64,000 bases of DNA from Sutcliffiella horikoshii (GCF_002157855.1 NZ_CP020880.1:3162001-3226000), one strand, 5' to 3'; positions 1 to 10,244 are shown, counted from the first letter of the stretch. The notes: generated by a model not told the origin, from the letters alone. Numbers and translations are program-made.

Positions 1-121
1 CCAGGTCATCCATCAATAATGAAAGCTCTTTCAAAACTACGGATGACAAAGCATTCGCCGGGGCTTTGTTGATGGTGATGAGAGCAATTCGATCTTCTAC
101 TTTCATTTGCAAGAATTCCAT
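1..121 (-). CDS. fadB: Enoyl-CoA hydratase, N-terminal part (runs off the window)
   Basis: The first 40 codons of a gene that leaves the left edge. The peptide begins MEFLQMKVEDRIALITINK and continues to a PANALSS motif, which is the typical beta-strand start of crotonase-fold enoyl-CoA hydratases (beta-oxidation, hydration of trans-2-enoyl-CoA). An AGGAGGG-like ribosome site (127-133) precedes the ATG at 121. It follows fadR by 34 bases on the same strand, matching the B. subtilis order lcfA-fadR-fadB-etfB-etfA, so etfB and etfA are expected just outside. Only the N-terminus is visible, so the active-site glutamates cannot be checked. Confidence 0.8.
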   Translation of the reverse strand, partial: MEFLQMKVEDRIALITINKAPANALSSVVLKELSLLMDDL

Positions 122-155
122 TATTAAACCCTCCTTATGTAAAACGGAGAACTAC

Positions 156-743
156 TTAAGGGGTAGCTCCAAACCCTTTGATTAATAATTCGTGTACTCT
201 TGGTGCAATGGATGTTAGGTCATACTTTTGGTCATTCATAACCCACGTGGTGATTGTTTCATCAATCGTACCGAATACCATTTGCCTTGCAAGGCGGACA
301 TCTAAGTCGGAACGAAGCTCACCATTCTGGGTACCAGCCAGTAAAATTTCATCCACAACATGTAGATACCCTTTTAGCACCTCGTTAATCTTTAAACGGA
401 GCTCTAAATTGGATTGCCTTAATTCCAACTGCGTAACGATGGCAAGATGGTGGTCTTCAGCAAGCATGGAAAAGTGTTTTTCTATCAACGTTAATAATTT
501 CTCTGTTGATGTCGATTTTCCTGCAATTTCTTGGCGAATCTTTTCGACGAAGAGTCCCATTTTTTCCTGAAACAGTGAAATAAGAATGTCTTCCTTATTT
601 TTAAAATAAAGATAGATGGTCCCGTCTGCTACTCCGGCTTGTTTGGCGATCTTGGAAACCTGTGCCTGGTGGTAGCCGTTTTCTGCTATGACGATTACTG
701 CAGCATCTATTATTTGTTTATATTTAGGCTTTTGTTGTTTCAA
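156..743 (-). CDS. fadR: TetR-family fatty-acid degradation repressor FadR
   Basis: A 195-residue TetR-family regulator. The N-terminal HTH covers about residues 10-55 (IIDAAVIVIAENGYHQ, then VADGTIYLYFKNKEDIL, the recognition-helix hallmark of the family). The rest is the helical ligand domain; in B. subtilis FadR it binds long-chain acyl-CoA and releases DNA. It lies between lcfA and fadB on the same strand, as in B. subtilis. A perfect FadR-like palindrome lies 22 bases before its start codon, so the gene is probably autoregulated and controls fadB and the genes after it. Identity is strongly supported by the neighbours and the operator. Confidence 0.92.
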   Translation of the reverse strand: MKQQKPKYKQIIDAAVIVIAENGYHQAQVSKIAKQAGVADGTIYLYFKNKEDILISLFQEKMGLFVEKIRQEIAGKSTSTEKLLTLIEKHFSMLAEDHHLAIVTQLELRQSNLELRLKINEVLKGYLHVVDEILLAGTQNGELRSDLDVRLARQMVFGTIDETITTWVMNDQKYDLTSIAPRVHELLIKGFGATP

Positions 744-764
744 GCTTTTCGCTCCTTTTTGAAA

Positions 765-784
765 ATGAATGAATAATCATTCAT
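765..784. promoter_or_regulatory. FadR operator palindrome
   Basis: ATGAATGAATAATCATTCAT is a perfect 20-bp palindrome. It matches the known Bacillus FadR consensus TGAATGA-N4-TCATTCA. It sits just upstream of fadR, so it should control the fadR-fadB transcript. Confidence 0.88.
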
Positions 785-856
785 ATTTTCATGATACTGT
801 ACCCTGAATGAACTGTCAATCATTATCTTATCATAATTTTAATGATCGTTACTATA

Positions 857-896
857 CAAAAAAAGAGAGAGAGGCTACTTTCTTCTCCCTCTCTTT
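857..896 (-). terminator. Terminator after lcfA
   Basis: On the minus strand AAAGAGAGGGAG pairs with CTCTCTCTCTTT, followed by a T-run. It separates lcfA from fadR, so fadR-fadB probably use their own promoter next to the operator. Confidence 0.8.
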
Positions 897-901
897 AACT
901 A

Positions 902-2590
902 TCACTTCGCTATTTTTTGCTTTTCTTCTTCCACCAATGCTCTTCTGAGGATTTTTCCTACGGCGGTTTTTGGAAGTTCATCTCTGAACTCGTAGTATCT
1001 TGGGACCTTGTAGGCAGCAAGATGTTTACGGGTATATTGGTCCAATTCTTCTTCTGTCAGCTTGGATCCGGCCTTTTTCACGATATAGGCTTTAACGGTT
1101 TCGCCACGGTAAGCATCTGGAATTCCTGCGACTACAACTTCTTGAATTTCTTCGTGTTCATATAATACTTCCTCAATCTCTCGAGGGTAAATATTAAATC
1201 CACCGGCAATAATCATATCCTTTTTACGATCCACTACGTAAAAATAACCGCGTTCATCCATATAACCTAAATCGCCGGTTAGGAGCCAGCCATCTTTTAA
1301 AACAGCTTCAGTCTCTTCTTTACGATTCCAATATCCTTTCATGATTTGTGGACCTCTTACCGCAATTTCTCCAATTTCACCAGTCGGAGCCAGTTCACCA
1401 TTTTCCATGGAAAGTATGACGGATTCTGTATTTGGCCAAGGTATCCCGATACTTCCTGACACTCTTTCATCCCAAAGGAAATTGGCATGTGTTACAGGAG
1501 AGGCTTCTGAGAGTCCATATCCTTCCACCAGTTTTCCTCCTGTTACACGTTCAAACTGCTCTTGCACCTCAACAGGAAGTGCAGCAGATCCACTGATACA
1601 AGAATCTATGGAAGATAAATCATACTTTTTAATATCAGGATGATTTAAAAGGGCGATATAGATGGTCGGTGCCCCAGGAAATAAGGTTGGCTTTTCCTTT
1701 TGAATGGCTTTCAATGTGGTTTCAGGGTCAAACTTGGGTAAAAGGACCATTTCAAATGCCTGCATGATAGAAAGGTTCATTACCGCCGTCATCCCGTATA
1801 CATGGAAGAACGGAAGAATACCAATCACCTTTTCCTGTGCCTTTTTGCATTTATACATCCATTTCACACTCATCATTGTGTTAGAAACAAGATTCATGTG
1901 TGTCAACATAACCCCTTTAGGAAAGCCTGTTGTGCCTCCAGTATATTGTAGCAACGCAAGATCTTCGTTAGGGTTGATCGCTACATCAATGGTTTGTGCT
2001 TCTGATTGTTTAATGATTTCGGTAAACAAATGGTTTTGTCCACTATGCTCCACCTTCACCACAATTCCGTACTGTTTTTTCTGAACAAAAGGGTAAAGCA
2101 TGTTTTTAGGGAACGGAAGATAGTCCTTTATTCCCGTTACGATAACATGTTTTAGTTTTGTTAGCGCTTTCACCTTTGACACTCTTGGATATAAAATATC
2201 TAGCGTGATGATGATTTCGGAGCCGGAGTCATTGACTTGGTATTCGAGTTCACGTTCCATGTATAGTGGATTGGTTTGCACCACAATTCCGCCCGCTAAA
2301 AGAACGCCATAATAGCTGATAACAGCCTGAGGGCAGTTCGGGAGCATGATAGACACTCTGTCGCCTTTTTCAATTCCAAGTTCTTTTAAGTAGTTTGCCA
2401 GTTTTAAAGATTGATCATACACTTCTTCAAATGTTAACTTTTTGCCGAGGAAGCTGATAGCCGTTTTGGTTGGATACTCTTCCGCCGCTTGTTTCAAATA
2501 AGACTGCAGTGTTCGCTCTTCGAAGTTGATCTCATGAGGTATTTCTTCTGGATAAAGTGATAGCCACGGCTTATTCACTACTTGCTCCAT
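902..2590 (-). CDS. lcfA: Long-chain fatty-acid--CoA ligase
   Basis: A 562-residue AMP-forming acyl-CoA synthetase that activates long-chain fatty acids for beta-oxidation. The P-loop-like AMP-binding motif YTGGTTGFPKG is at residues 216-226. The FACS signature (TGDLGYMDERGYFYVVDRKK, then GGFNIYPREIEE) and the C-terminal catalytic lysine motif PKTAVGKILRR are present, so the enzyme looks complete. Length is normal for LcfA. A GGAGGG ribosome site precedes the ATG. It is upstream of fadR and closed by its own terminator. A TATAAT box lies about 90 bases upstream, but I see no FadR palindrome there. Confidence 0.93.
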   Translation of the reverse strand: MEQVVNKPWLSLYPEEIPHEINFEERTLQSYLKQAAEEYPTKTAISFLGKKLTFEEVYDQSLKLANYLKELGIEKGDRVSIMLPNCPQAVISYYGVLLAGGIVVQTNPLYMERELEYQVNDSGSEIIITLDILYPRVSKVKALTKLKHVIVTGIKDYLPFPKNMLYPFVQKKQYGIVVKVEHSGQNHLFTEIIKQSEAQTIDVAINPNEDLALLQYTGGTTGFPKGVMLTHMNLVSNTMMSVKWMYKCKKAQEKVIGILPFFHVYGMTAVMNLSIMQAFEMVLLPKFDPETTLKAIQKEKPTLFPGAPTIYIALLNHPDIKKYDLSSIDSCISGSAALPVEVQEQFERVTGGKLVEGYGLSEASPVTHANFLWDERVSGSIGIPWPNTESVILSMENGELAPTGEIGEIAVRGPQIMKGYWNRKEETEAVLKDGWLLTGDLGYMDERGYFYVVDRKKDMIIAGGFNIYPREIEEVLYEHEEIQEVVVAGIPDAYRGETVKAYIVKKAGSKLTEEELDQYTRKHLAAYKVPRYYEFRDELPKTAVGKILRRALVEEEKQKIAK

Positions 2591-2695
2591 TCCATTCCCT
2601 CCTCTTTATCGGCCTGTACTACTACAAAAGGCCCATATCTGTTTGTTATAGTATATCAGCAAATCCATAAAAATTATAACATTTTTTTGATTTTT

Positions 2696-2745
2696 GCAAA
2701 AAATGCTGAAAGATGACATCCTTAGCCAGGAACTTTCAGCTTTAT
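2696..2745 (-). terminator. Terminator overlapping the end of khtU
   Basis: GCTGAAAG pairs with CTTTCAGC followed by ATTTTTTG on the minus strand. The upstream arm lies inside the last codons of khtU. Confidence 0.65.
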
Positions 2746-3900
2746 ATTCTTTTTAACTCTTTTCTTTTCATAGAATAGATTCGTCAATTTTGGCGCCAAA
2801 ATAAAAATCAAAATCCCCAGTATCGCTGAGGTCAGGATAAATACACTGCTAAAAACCTTCGCCGCTCCAGTGGCAATAGTTGCAATCACAACGGAAAATT
2901 CTCCTCTAGGGGTTAATGAAAAACCAGCTCTCAACGCCACCCGTTTTGTGAGCCCGTACCATCTTCCACCAAGTATTCCGACAAAGATTTTTCCAAGCAA
3001 AGCCCAACCAACTAATGTAAGCAATAACCCTACATACGGCACTCCCTCCCCAAGGTCGATTGTCGTACCGAAATGCATAAAAAATATAGGCAGCAGCAAA
3101 TCTCTCACTGGCAAGGTAACTTGCTCTATAGCTTCAGAGCGCTTCGTTTCGGCAAGCATGATACCTGCCAAAAATGCTCCCAATACTTCTGACAGTCCAA
3201 GTAACAATGCCAGACCTGCATAACTAAGGGCAATCCCGACTGTTAGCATGATGAAGATATCACTTCCAACCAACCGCTCAAAGAATTTCTCCAAGCGAGT
3301 GAAACCGAAGCGACCAATTACCATCGCTACCACGGTCAACAACAAGATCTTACCCAAAAGAATCATAAAGTCCATCCCTGTTATCCCACTGTCTGAGGCT
3401 AATCCTATTAGGACTGCAACAATGATTGGCGCTACAATATCCTCAAAGATGAGGATTGCCAGTATGTATTCCGACTCTGCATTTGCCAATCTTTTCGTAC
3501 TTTCCAATAGTTTGGCGGAAATTGAGGAGCTTGTAGCATATAGGACCCCTCCTATAATGAAGGAAGTCAGTAGGTCTAGTCCAAAGAATAGACAAATAAC
3601 TGCTGATATCCCAAAGTTTAAGACAACATCCAATAAGCCTGGTTTCCAGACCTTGGTTGCCATTTTCTTTAGTTTTTTCAAGGGGAATTCCAACCCTAGT
3701 AAAAAAAACAAAAGAACAATTCCAATTTCACTGGCTGTATACAATAATTCGTTTTCTGAGATGAATGTTCCGATGCCTAGTCCTAAAAATATATATAGTA
3801 TGACGCCGGGGATTTTTACTTTCCCCCCAACATACCCCATAACAAATAGAACGAGTAGTATGACTCCTATGCTTACAAGTATCGGAGTACCTTCATGCAT
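2722..3900 (-). CDS. khtU: K+/H+ antiporter membrane subunit (CPA2 family)
   Basis: A very hydrophobic protein of 392 residues with about a dozen membrane segments and the Na_H_exchanger fold of the KefB/CvrA/KhtU group. Typical sequences are ILYIFLGLGIGTFISENELL, the GLEFPLKKLKK loop and ILIFEDIVAPIIVAV. It is expected to export K+ in exchange for protons. I take the ATG at 3900, not an earlier in-frame ATG at 3924, because it overlaps the khtT stop as TGATG and has a GGGGGAGGG site at the right distance. The overlap implies translational coupling with the regulatory subunit khtT. Confidence 0.88.
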   Translation of the reverse strand: MHEGTPILVSIGVILLVLFVMGYVGGKVKIPGVILYIFLGLGIGTFISENELLYTASEIGIVLLFFLLGLEFPLKKLKKMATKVWKPGLLDVVLNFGISAVICLFFGLDLLTSFIIGGVLYATSSSISAKLLESTKRLANAESEYILAILIFEDIVAPIIVAVLIGLASDSGITGMDFMILLGKILLLTVVAMVIGRFGFTRLEKFFERLVGSDIFIMLTVGIALSYAGLALLLGLSEVLGAFLAGIMLAETKRSEAIEQVTLPVRDLLLPIFFMHFGTTIDLGEGVPYVGLLLTLVGWALLGKIFVGILGGRWYGLTKRVALRAGFSLTPRGEFSVVIATIATGAAKVFSSVFILTSAILGILIFILAPKLTNLFYEKKRVKKNIKLKVPG

Positions 3901-4394
3901 CAGGTAGCAGTCCCTCCCCCGCAAAGCTTGGTGAGTTTTTCAATTTGCGCTTGTTTGCCACAAACCATCAGCACATCCGCTTCATGGAGCTTTATATCAA
4001 CGTCCGGTACAGCGATGTTATCTTCACCCTTTACAATACCAATAATGGATGCCCCTGTTTTGGTTCTTATTTTCGATTCTCCGATGGATTTTCCAATTAA
4101 AGAGGAACCTTTTTTCACTTCAATCCACTCAATGATGATTTGTTTCTTAAATATTTTCATTTTATCCATATCTACAGGTTGATAGATAGCACCCAGCAGC
4201 TGAGCCCCAAGTTCCCTTGTTTCGTCTGAGGTCAAGGAAATGGAGAAATCTGCTTCATCTTGATCAGGGTCTTCAAAAAAATACATCTCTCGTTTCCCCG
4301 AGTGGTGCACAACCAAAACCACCATATTTCCTTCAGCCGTAACAAATGATAGCTTCTTCCCAATCCCCGGTAGTTCCGTAGTCTTAAATTGCAT
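3900..4394 (-). CDS. khtT: K+/H+ antiporter regulatory subunit with TrkA-C (RCK_C) domain
   Basis: A 164-residue soluble protein. The C-terminal half (GSSLIGKSIGESKIRTKTGA, PDVDIKLHEADVLMVCG) is a TrkA-C domain, which in KhtT binds nucleotide and gates the KhtU antiporter. The N-terminal part is the KhtT-specific domain. The ATG at 4394 (MQFKTTELPGIGKK) has an AGGGAGGGG site; an upstream in-frame ATG at 4436 lacks one. The gene overlaps khtU. The third gene of the B. subtilis operon, khtS, is not present upstream, where a family A repeat begins about 115 bases away. Confidence 0.87.
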   Translation of the reverse strand: MQFKTTELPGIGKKLSFVTAEGNMVVLVVHHSGKREMYFFEDPDQDEADFSISLTSDETRELGAQLLGAIYQPVDMDKMKIFKKQIIIEWIEVKKGSSLIGKSIGESKIRTKTGASIIGIVKGEDNIAVPDVDIKLHEADVLMVCGKQAQIEKLTKLCGGGTAT

Positions 4395-4510
4395 CTTAAG
4401 AACCCCTCCCTTACCACCTATATTCTCTAAAACCACCTATTCTCCCTGCCTCAACTTTTCAGGAAAAAAAACTACCAGTCCTTTATAGTGAATATTAGTC
4501 AGTGATTAAT

Positions 4511-4648
4511 CTCCGCTGTTCCTTTCCGCAAATGACTTCGCTTTCCGCGGGACGGTGCTTGAGCCTCCTCGCTGCGCTGTGGGGTCTCAAGCTACCGTTA
4601 CTCCCCCGCTGGAGTCTACGTCATTTGCTCCAACCACAGCTAAAAATC
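4511..4648 (+). repeat. Family A palindromic element, copy 1
   Basis: A GC-rich imperfect palindrome of about 138 bp. The outer arm GCAAATGACTTCGC pairs with the downstream GTCTACGTCATTTGC. An inner stem is formed by TTGAGCCTCC and GGGGTCTCAA. It matches copies at 24234, 41440 and 55481. Confidence 0.85.
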
Positions 4649-4727
4649 GCGTTAACGATACGTTAATGGTTATTCAGATACCTCGATTAAAAGGTTTTCA
4701 ATAACCTAATTTGAATGAAGTCATCTT

Positions 4728-4855
4728 GTTGATTGGAGTGGAAGGCGCGCAGACGCCCGCGGGAGGAAGGGACAGGTGAGACCCCGGTAGGCGAAGCCTG
4801 AGGATGCTCACGTACCGCCCGCAGGCAAGCGAAGCGCCTGGAACGGAAATCAACC
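4728..4855 (-). repeat. Family A palindromic element, copy 2 (other outer arm, reverse)
   Basis: Reverse-oriented copy with the outer arms GTTGATT..CAGGCGC / GCGCC..AATCAAC. It resembles the copies at 12181 and 62380. Together with copy 1 it fills most of the gap between khtT and the yshE terminator. Confidence 0.85.
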
Positions 4856-4879
4856 GGATTTTAAACTATCTTATCGTTT

Positions 4880-4922
4880 TAAAAAAAGGAAGAAGCAGCA
4901 ATGTGAAACTTGCTTCTTCTTC
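4880..4922 (-). terminator. Terminator of the zapA-to-yshE gene run
   Basis: GGAAGAAGAAGCAA pairs with TTGCTGCTTCTTCC and is followed by seven T on the minus strand. Confidence 0.85.
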
Positions 4923-4940
4923 CTCACTGTTATTAACTCT

Positions 4941-5021
4941 TTATGCTACTAAAAGATAAATAATGCCAACTACAATAAACAAAATACAGCATCCTATCAA
5001 AACTTTTGCTAATGTTTCCAA
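4941..5021 (-). CDS. Candidate 26-residue membrane peptide
   Basis: TTG start at 5021 with an AAGGAG site eight bases upstream, which overlaps the last bases of yshE. The peptide begins METLAKVLIGCC and continues as one hydrophobic span ending IIYLLVA. It ends about 20 bases before a strong terminator, so it would be the last gene of the yshE operon. No family is recognised; the well-placed ribosome site and single transmembrane helix are the only support. Confidence 0.4.
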   Translation of the reverse strand: METLAKVLIGCCILFIVVGIIYLLVA

Positions 5022-5033
5022 CGTTTCTACTCC

Positions 5034-5441
5034 TTATCCAATACTTGCCCCGATAATAAACGATAACCCTACAGAAATGACAAAAGAAATAAATCCGACG
5101 GCCCGATTTCCATTTCGTATTTCCTCATCAATGTTAAAGCTTGGCGTTAAAAACTCAAAGATAAAGTAAGCAAACAACAACAAGACAAACCCAGCCGCTC
5201 CCCAGCCGATCATCGTCAACAACGAATCATGATCACTGATAGAATACCTGAAAATGTTAGCAATACCGAGTATTTTCCCGCCTGTTGCCATTGCAACTGC
5301 AAAATTACCTTTTTTAATTTCTTCCATATTTTTATACTTTGTCACTAGTTCAAAAATAGCCAGAAACAATACAAGACATAGAACAACCACACTAAAATTG
5401 GCAGCCGTTCTAACTAAGTCATTTTCCCAAAAAGCAGACAT
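5034..5441 (-). CDS. yshE: DUF350 family membrane protein YshE
   Basis: A 135-residue protein with four hydrophobic segments and the internal duplication typical of DUF350: two copies of an EI(R/K)(K/N)GNxAVA/G motif (EEIKKGNFAVAMATGG near residue 40 and EEIRNGNRAVGFISF near residue 106). Its function is unknown in the family. It follows mutS2 by 14 bases on the same strand, as in B. subtilis, so it is probably co-transcribed with mutS2. Naming rests on the family and position. Confidence 0.82.
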   Translation of the reverse strand: MSAFWENDLVRTAANFSVVVLCLVLFLAIFELVTKYKNMEEIKKGNFAVAMATGGKILGIANIFRYSISDHDSLLTMIGWGAAGFVLLLFAYFIFEFLTPSFNIDEEIRNGNRAVGFISFVISVGLSFIIGASIG

Positions 5442-5455
5442 ATCAGGCTCCCCTC

Positions 5456-7813
5456 TTATTTCAGTTCGACGACGGTAACACCAGTGCCACCTTCAGACGC
5501 CTCACCAAATCGATAATTTTTGACGGAACGATGATTTTTCAAGTAATTCTGCACCCCAACACGCAATGCTCCTGTTCCTTTACCATGAATGATAGAAACT
5601 CGGTGATAGCCTGCTAAAGTTGCGTCGTCTAAGTATTTCTCCACTCTCATGAGTGCATTTTCAAAACGTTCACCACGTAGGTCAAGCTCGATGCTTACAT
5701 GATAGTCTTTCCCTTTGATGGTAGCGAGTGGCTTTGTTTCCACGGGCTTTGGTCTGCTAACATATTGAATGTCTTTCGTTTTCACTTTCATTTTCATGAT
5801 GCCGATTTGAACTTGCCATTCTTTGTCTCCCGTTTTTTGTACGAGATGCCCTTTTTGATTAAGACTCATAACTTTCACTTCATCACCAGGTTCAAGTGTT
5901 TGGTTGCTGACTTCCTGTTTTTTCGTGGCAGCAGATTTTTTAACGGTAGGCACAGCGCCTTCCAATCGTTTTTTCGCATCAATCAATTCATGCTCTTTTA
6001 CATTGGCGTGCTGTTCTATGCGCATTTTACGCAACTCACGGATAACCTTTTCTGCTTCTTCTTTTGCATCCTCCACCATCTTCTCGGCTTTTTCGGCTGC
6101 TTTTTCGTACAATTTATCACGCTGTTCATTTAACTCATGCATTTGCTGTTCGAGATCTTCATGAAGTTGTTGTGATGTTTTTCTTATTTTTTCTGCTTCT
6201 CTCCATTCTTCTTCCGCTCGTTTTTGGGAAGCTTCCAAAGAAGCAATCATATTCTCCACTTTGTTGCTATCCTCACTGACAAATTCTTTGGCACGGTCAA
6301 TAACTTCCATACTTAAGCCTAGTCGTTTGGATATTTCAAACGCGTTACTTCTTCCTGGAACCCCGATAAGCAAACGATACGTAGGGCTTAGGGTATCCAC
6401 ATCAAATTCCACACTGGCATTTACCACGCCTTCCCGGTTATAGCCATAAGCCTTCAGCTCAGGATAGTGGGTGGTCGCAATGACACAGGCACCGCGTTGA
6501 TAGACTTCATCCAAAATGGAAATAGCAAGGGCGGCCCCTTCTTGAGGATCTGTTCCTGCTCCAAGCTCATCAAAAAGAACAAGGCTGTCATGATCGACCT
6601 TTTTAAGAATATCCACAATATTAACCATATGCGAAGAAAATGTACTTAAACTTTGTTCGATAGATTGTTCATCACCGATATCTGCATAAACTGCGTTGAA
6701 CACACCAACTTCCGATCCGTCTTGAGCGGGTACATGCAATCCGGATTGAGCCATAATCGTTAACAAACCTAGTGTTTTCAACGTTACGGTCTTACCACCT
6801 GTATTGGGACCGGTTATCACGATAGAGGTATAATCTTTTCCGAGCTCTATGGTGTTTGGGACCACCTCATCCTCATTGATTAGAGGGTGTCTTGCCTGAA
6901 CAAGCCTGATATATTTTTCATTATTGATCTCAGGCTTTGTTCCGCGAATATGCTTTCCATACTTTGCTTTAGCAAACATAAAATCTATTTCCGCCAAAAT
7001 ATGAACATTTTCAAGAAGCTCGCGGGCAACTTCTGCCACTTCAGCTGAAAGTTCGGCAAGGATACGATCTATTTCAAGCTTCTCTTTTACCTTCGCTTCC
7101 TGCAGGACATTGTTTAGGTCTACCACCTGCTGGGGCTCAATGAACAATGTCGCACCAGATGAAGATTGATCATGAACGATTCCGCCATAAGAATTGCGGT
7201 ATTCTTGTTTTACTGGTATGACATAACGCTCATTACGAATGGTGATGATCGCATCTGACAACATCTTCTGTGCGTTGGAAGAACGAATCATGCTTTCAAG
7301 TTTCTCTCGTACTCTGGATTCAGTCGACCTTAATTGCTGACGGATTCCTCGCAGCTTATCACTAGCCCCATCAAGTACTTCCCCGTATTCGTCTATACAA
7401 TTTTTGATATTGCGTTCAAGTTCAGGATAGATGATTAACTGATCCATATACTCTTTTAAAATAGGAATGGATATATCTTCATCTAATACAGATTCCACAA
7501 AACGGTCCAGCTTTCTTGCAGCATAGATGGTTCCCGCTATATCCAATAGTTCATGAGTGTTCAATGTCCCGCCGATCTCCGCGCGTTTCACATGTCCACG
7601 GATATCGGTGATTCCTCCAAGCGGAACTTCCCCTTTTAAGCGGAGAACAGTTGCTGCCTCGTCTGTTTGCAGCTGTCTTTTTACCACCTCTTCATAATTG
7701 GTGGCAGGCGTCAGCTGGGCCACTTTTTCTTTTCCTAAGGAAGATGCCGAAAAAGTAGCCAATTTATCTTTTACTTTATTAAATTCCAATACCTTTAAAA
7801 CTCTCGGTTGCAC
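5456..7813 (-). CDS. mutS2: Endonuclease MutS2 (ribosome-collision/DNA-structure ATPase)
   Basis: A 785-residue MutS2. The Walker A GPNTGGKT is at residues 335-342 and the Walker B region is [16 protein letters not shown] long charged coiled coil (about 510-620) follows. The C-terminal Smr domain (about 710-785) keeps the [11 protein letters not shown] and [10 protein letters not shown] motifs. There is no MutS mismatch-recognition domain I, as expected for MutS2. The family acts on branched DNA and, in B. subtilis, on collided ribosomes. It lies between polX and yshE, the conserved Bacillus order. The protein seems intact. Confidence 0.95.
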   Translation of the reverse strand: MQPRVLKVLEFNKVKDKLATFSASSLGKEKVAQLTPATNYEEVVKRQLQTDEAATVLRLKGEVPLGGITDIRGHVKRAEIGGTLNTHELLDIAGTIYAARKLDRFVESVLDEDISIPILKEYMDQLIIYPELERNIKNCIDEYGEVLDGASDKLRGIRQQLRSTESRVREKLESMIRSSNAQKMLSDAIITIRNERYVIPVKQEYRNSYGGIVHDQSSSGATLFIEPQQVVDLNNVLQEAKVKEKLEIDRILAELSAEVAEVARELLENVHILAEIDFMFAKAKYGKHIRGTKPEINNEKYIRLVQARHPLINEDEVVPNTIELGKDYTSIVITGPNTGGKTVTLKTLGLLTIMAQSGLHVPAQDGSEVGVFNAVYADIGDEQSIEQSLSTFSSHMVNIVDILKKVDHDSLVLFDELGAGTDPQEGAALAISILDEVYQRGACVIATTHYPELKAYGYNREGVVNASVEFDVDTLSPTYRLLIGVPGRSNAFEISKRLGLSMEVIDRAKEFVSEDSNKVENMIASLEASQKRAEEEWREAEKIRKTSQQLHEDLEQQMHELNEQRDKLYEKAAEKAEKMVEDAKEEAEKVIRELRKMRIEQHANVKEHELIDAKKRLEGAVPTVKKSAATKKQEVSNQTLEPGDEVKVMSLNQKGHLVQKTGDKEWQVQIGIMKMKVKTKDIQYVSRPKPVETKPLATIKGKDYHVSIELDLRGERFENALMRVEKYLDDATLAGYHRVSIIHGKGTGALRVGVQNYLKNHRSVKNYRFGEASEGGTGVTVVELK

Positions 7814-7841
7814 GTTACCATAACTCCCTTCTGTCTTTCTA

Positions 7842-9563
7842 TTACGTATGGTGTCGTGTTAAAAATTTCTTTAACTCGTCTAGCGACCATGTATTGATCA
7901 CATTGTCCTTTTTGATCCAGCCTTTTCTTGCCGCTGCCACTCCCACTTCCATATGTTCGAGCATGTCGATGCTATGGGCATCTGTGTTAATGACAAGCTT
8001 CACACCAGCATCCTGTGCAAGTCGGACATAATGACTCGCAAGATCCAAGCGGTTTGGATTGGCATTGAGCTCAAGCGCCGTATCAGTTTCTTTTGCCAGC
8101 TGAATTAACATTTCCACGTCCACATCATACCCTTCCCTGCGTCCAATCAGCCGTCCTGTAGGGTGTGCGATAATGTCTACATGATTATTTTCCAATGCTT
8201 TTCTTAAGCGGTCCATGATTACTTCTCTCTTTTGCGAAAAGCTTGAATGAATGGATGCGATGACAATATCCATCTCCTCCATTAACTCGTCATCATAATC
8301 AAGAGAGCCGTCCGGAAGAATGTCCATTTCCACACCGGATAATATCGTAATATCATCATACTTTTCATTAAGTTTCTTAATTTCTTCCTTTTGCTGTCTT
8401 AGGCGTTCTGGCGTCAATCCGTTTGCCACTTTCAAATATTGAGAATGGTCCGTTATTGCCATATATTTATACCCTTTTGCACGGTTTGCTTCTATCATTT
8501 CTTCTATTGTGTAGGCACCATCACTGTAGGTGGAGTGCATATGAAGATCTCCTTGTATGTCATTCAGTTGCACCAATGGTATTTCTCCATGCTTCAATGC
8601 ATAATCTATTTCCGTACCATCTTCCCTGATCTCAGGCGGGATGAAAGGCAGGTTAAAATGACGGAAAAAAGCTTCTTCCGTTTTGAAATGCTTCATTTCT
8701 CCCGTTTCCACATTTTCCACACCGTACTCACTAATTTTTTCTCCGCGGTCTTTTGCAAGCTGGCGCATACGGACATTATGATCCTTTGAGCCGGTAAAAT
8801 GATGAAGGGTTGTCGTGAAACTTAGTGGCTCGACCATGCGGAAATCAACCGACACATCATAATCATATTTTAGAATGATGGATACTTTTGTATCACCATT
8901 GGCGATAATTTCTGTCACTCTATCCATTTTCACAAGCTGCTCTCGTACCTTTGTAGGATCTGTTGTAGAAATGATAAAGTCCAAGTCTTTAATTGTCTCT
9001 CTGTATCTGCGCAAGCTTCCTGCACGGGAATATTCCTCTATTCCCTCCACTGTTGCAAGGAATTGTTCAATCTGCTCTGCAATTGGCGTCATGAAAGAAA
9101 TAGGCAAACGATCTGGACGTTTCCCCACTTCCTCGATTGCAGCAAGAATTTTCTCCTCTGTCTTTTTTCCAAAGCCTGCAAGCGCCTGCACCTTTCCCGC
9201 TTCACATACTTCTTTCAAGCTTGCCATATCTATTACGTTCAGCTCTTGATAAAGTTTCGCTATTTTCTTGCCGCCAAGTCCAGGCAATTTTAATAGCGTG
9301 ATCAATCCTTCTGGTACTTCTTGTTGAAGCTCTTCTAAAACAGATGACTTTCCTGTTTCTAAAATTTCATGGATAACCGCTGCAGTTCCTTTTCCAATCC
9401 CGCTTAACTTAGTAAAATCCTCTATCTGACTTAAGCTTCTCTCATCATTTTCAAGGGCCAGCGCTGCTTTTCGGAACGCCGAAACTTTAAAGCCGTTCTC
9501 GCCCTTCAATTCCATATATGTCGCAATCGTTTCAAGCCATTTCACGATTTGTTTTTTATTCAC
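7842..9563 (-). CDS. polX: DNA polymerase X with PHP domain
   Basis: A 573-residue family X polymerase for base-excision-type gap filling. Helix-hairpin-helix motifs ([14 protein letters not shown] and [13 protein letters not shown]) lie in the first 120 residues. The polymerase core carries [17 protein letters not shown] with the metal-binding Asp pair. The C-terminal PHP domain starts at about 338 with [11 protein letters not shown] and ends with INTDAHS, giving the expected 3'-5' exonuclease metal site. Length equals B. subtilis PolX (570). It is downstream of cvpA on the same strand. Confidence 0.94.
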   Translation of the reverse strand: MNKKQIVKWLETIATYMELKGENGFKVSAFRKAALALENDERSLSQIEDFTKLSGIGKGTAAVIHEILETGKSSVLEELQQEVPEGLITLLKLPGLGGKKIAKLYQELNVIDMASLKEVCEAGKVQALAGFGKKTEEKILAAIEEVGKRPDRLPISFMTPIAEQIEQFLATVEGIEEYSRAGSLRRYRETIKDLDFIISTTDPTKVREQLVKMDRVTEIIANGDTKVSIILKYDYDVSVDFRMVEPLSFTTTLHHFTGSKDHNVRMRQLAKDRGEKISEYGVENVETGEMKHFKTEEAFFRHFNLPFIPPEIREDGTEIDYALKHGEIPLVQLNDIQGDLHMHSTYSDGAYTIEEMIEANRAKGYKYMAITDHSQYLKVANGLTPERLRQQKEEIKKLNEKYDDITILSGVEMDILPDGSLDYDDELMEEMDIVIASIHSSFSQKREVIMDRLRKALENNHVDIIAHPTGRLIGRREGYDVDVEMLIQLAKETDTALELNANPNRLDLASHYVRLAQDAGVKLVINTDAHSIDMLEHMEVGVAAARKGWIKKDNVINTWSLDELKKFLTRHHT

Positions 9564-9651
9564 GTTTCTTCACCTGACCTTATGTAGACTTATCTTATTA
9601 AATCATACAAATAATTGAGGCAAATGTACAATCGAACAAACCAAATCCATA

Positions 9652-9683
9652 AAAAAACAGACCTAAGGAAGGCCTGTTTTTCG
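9652..9683 (-). terminator. Terminator after cvpA
   Basis: AACAGGCC pairs with GGTCTGTT around a short loop and is followed by a T-run, minus strand. Confidence 0.75.
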
Positions 9684-9689
9684 TTTGCA

Positions 9690-10244
9690 TTATTGTTTGC
9701 TTGCCATATACCCGGACCATAACTCTTGTAGTTTTTCTGAGAATATCGGCGTATTTTCCACAATACCCTTCGCCATGGAAGAATCACTGATGGAGGATTG
9801 CACAATTTCCATGGGAACCAATGCTCCTATGTACAAGAAAATAAAGACAATCAAATAAACTTCCACAAATCCTAACACCGCACCAGCCCAGCTGTTCACC
9901 TGCTTTAAAATCGGCAAGTGGGAAAGGAAATCCAGCATCGAACCAATAATTTGTGCCGCAATCCTGGTACCGAAGAAGAGGATGGCAAAAGCAATAGCTC
10001 TATAATAAGCTGTATCTAGGCTTATTGTCTCAAAAAACATGGAAAACTCTGCGTTTCCAAAACTCGGCATTGGCACCCATAGCTTCAGCTTTGGGGCTAA
10101 ATCAGCATAAAACATATATGCAACCACAAATGCTGCTATAAAGCCGGAAAGATGGACAATCTGCATAATGAATCCTCTGCGGATCCCAACAATCAGTCCC
10201 ATAATAAATAGAAAGATAATAATCAAGTCTAACATCGTACTCAA
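9690..10244 (-). CDS. CvpA family membrane protein
   Basis: A 184-residue CvpA-family protein (YshB in B. subtilis) with four predicted membrane segments. The N-terminal signature is [20 protein letters not shown] and the middle has [18 protein letters not shown]. The family is linked to colicin V production and envelope function in E. coli; the role in Bacillus is not established. The start overlaps the zapA stop by four bases (ATGA), so the two are translationally coupled. Confidence 0.85.
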   Translation of the reverse strand: MSTMLDLIIIFLFIMGLIVGIRRGFIMQIVHLSGFIAAFVVAYMFYADLAPKLKLWVPMPSFGNAEFSMFFETISLDTAYYRAIAFAILFFGTRIAAQIIGSMLDFLSHLPILKQVNSWAGAVLGFVEVYLIVFIFLYIGALVPMEIVQSSISDSSMAKGIVENTPIFSEKLQELWSGYMASKQ

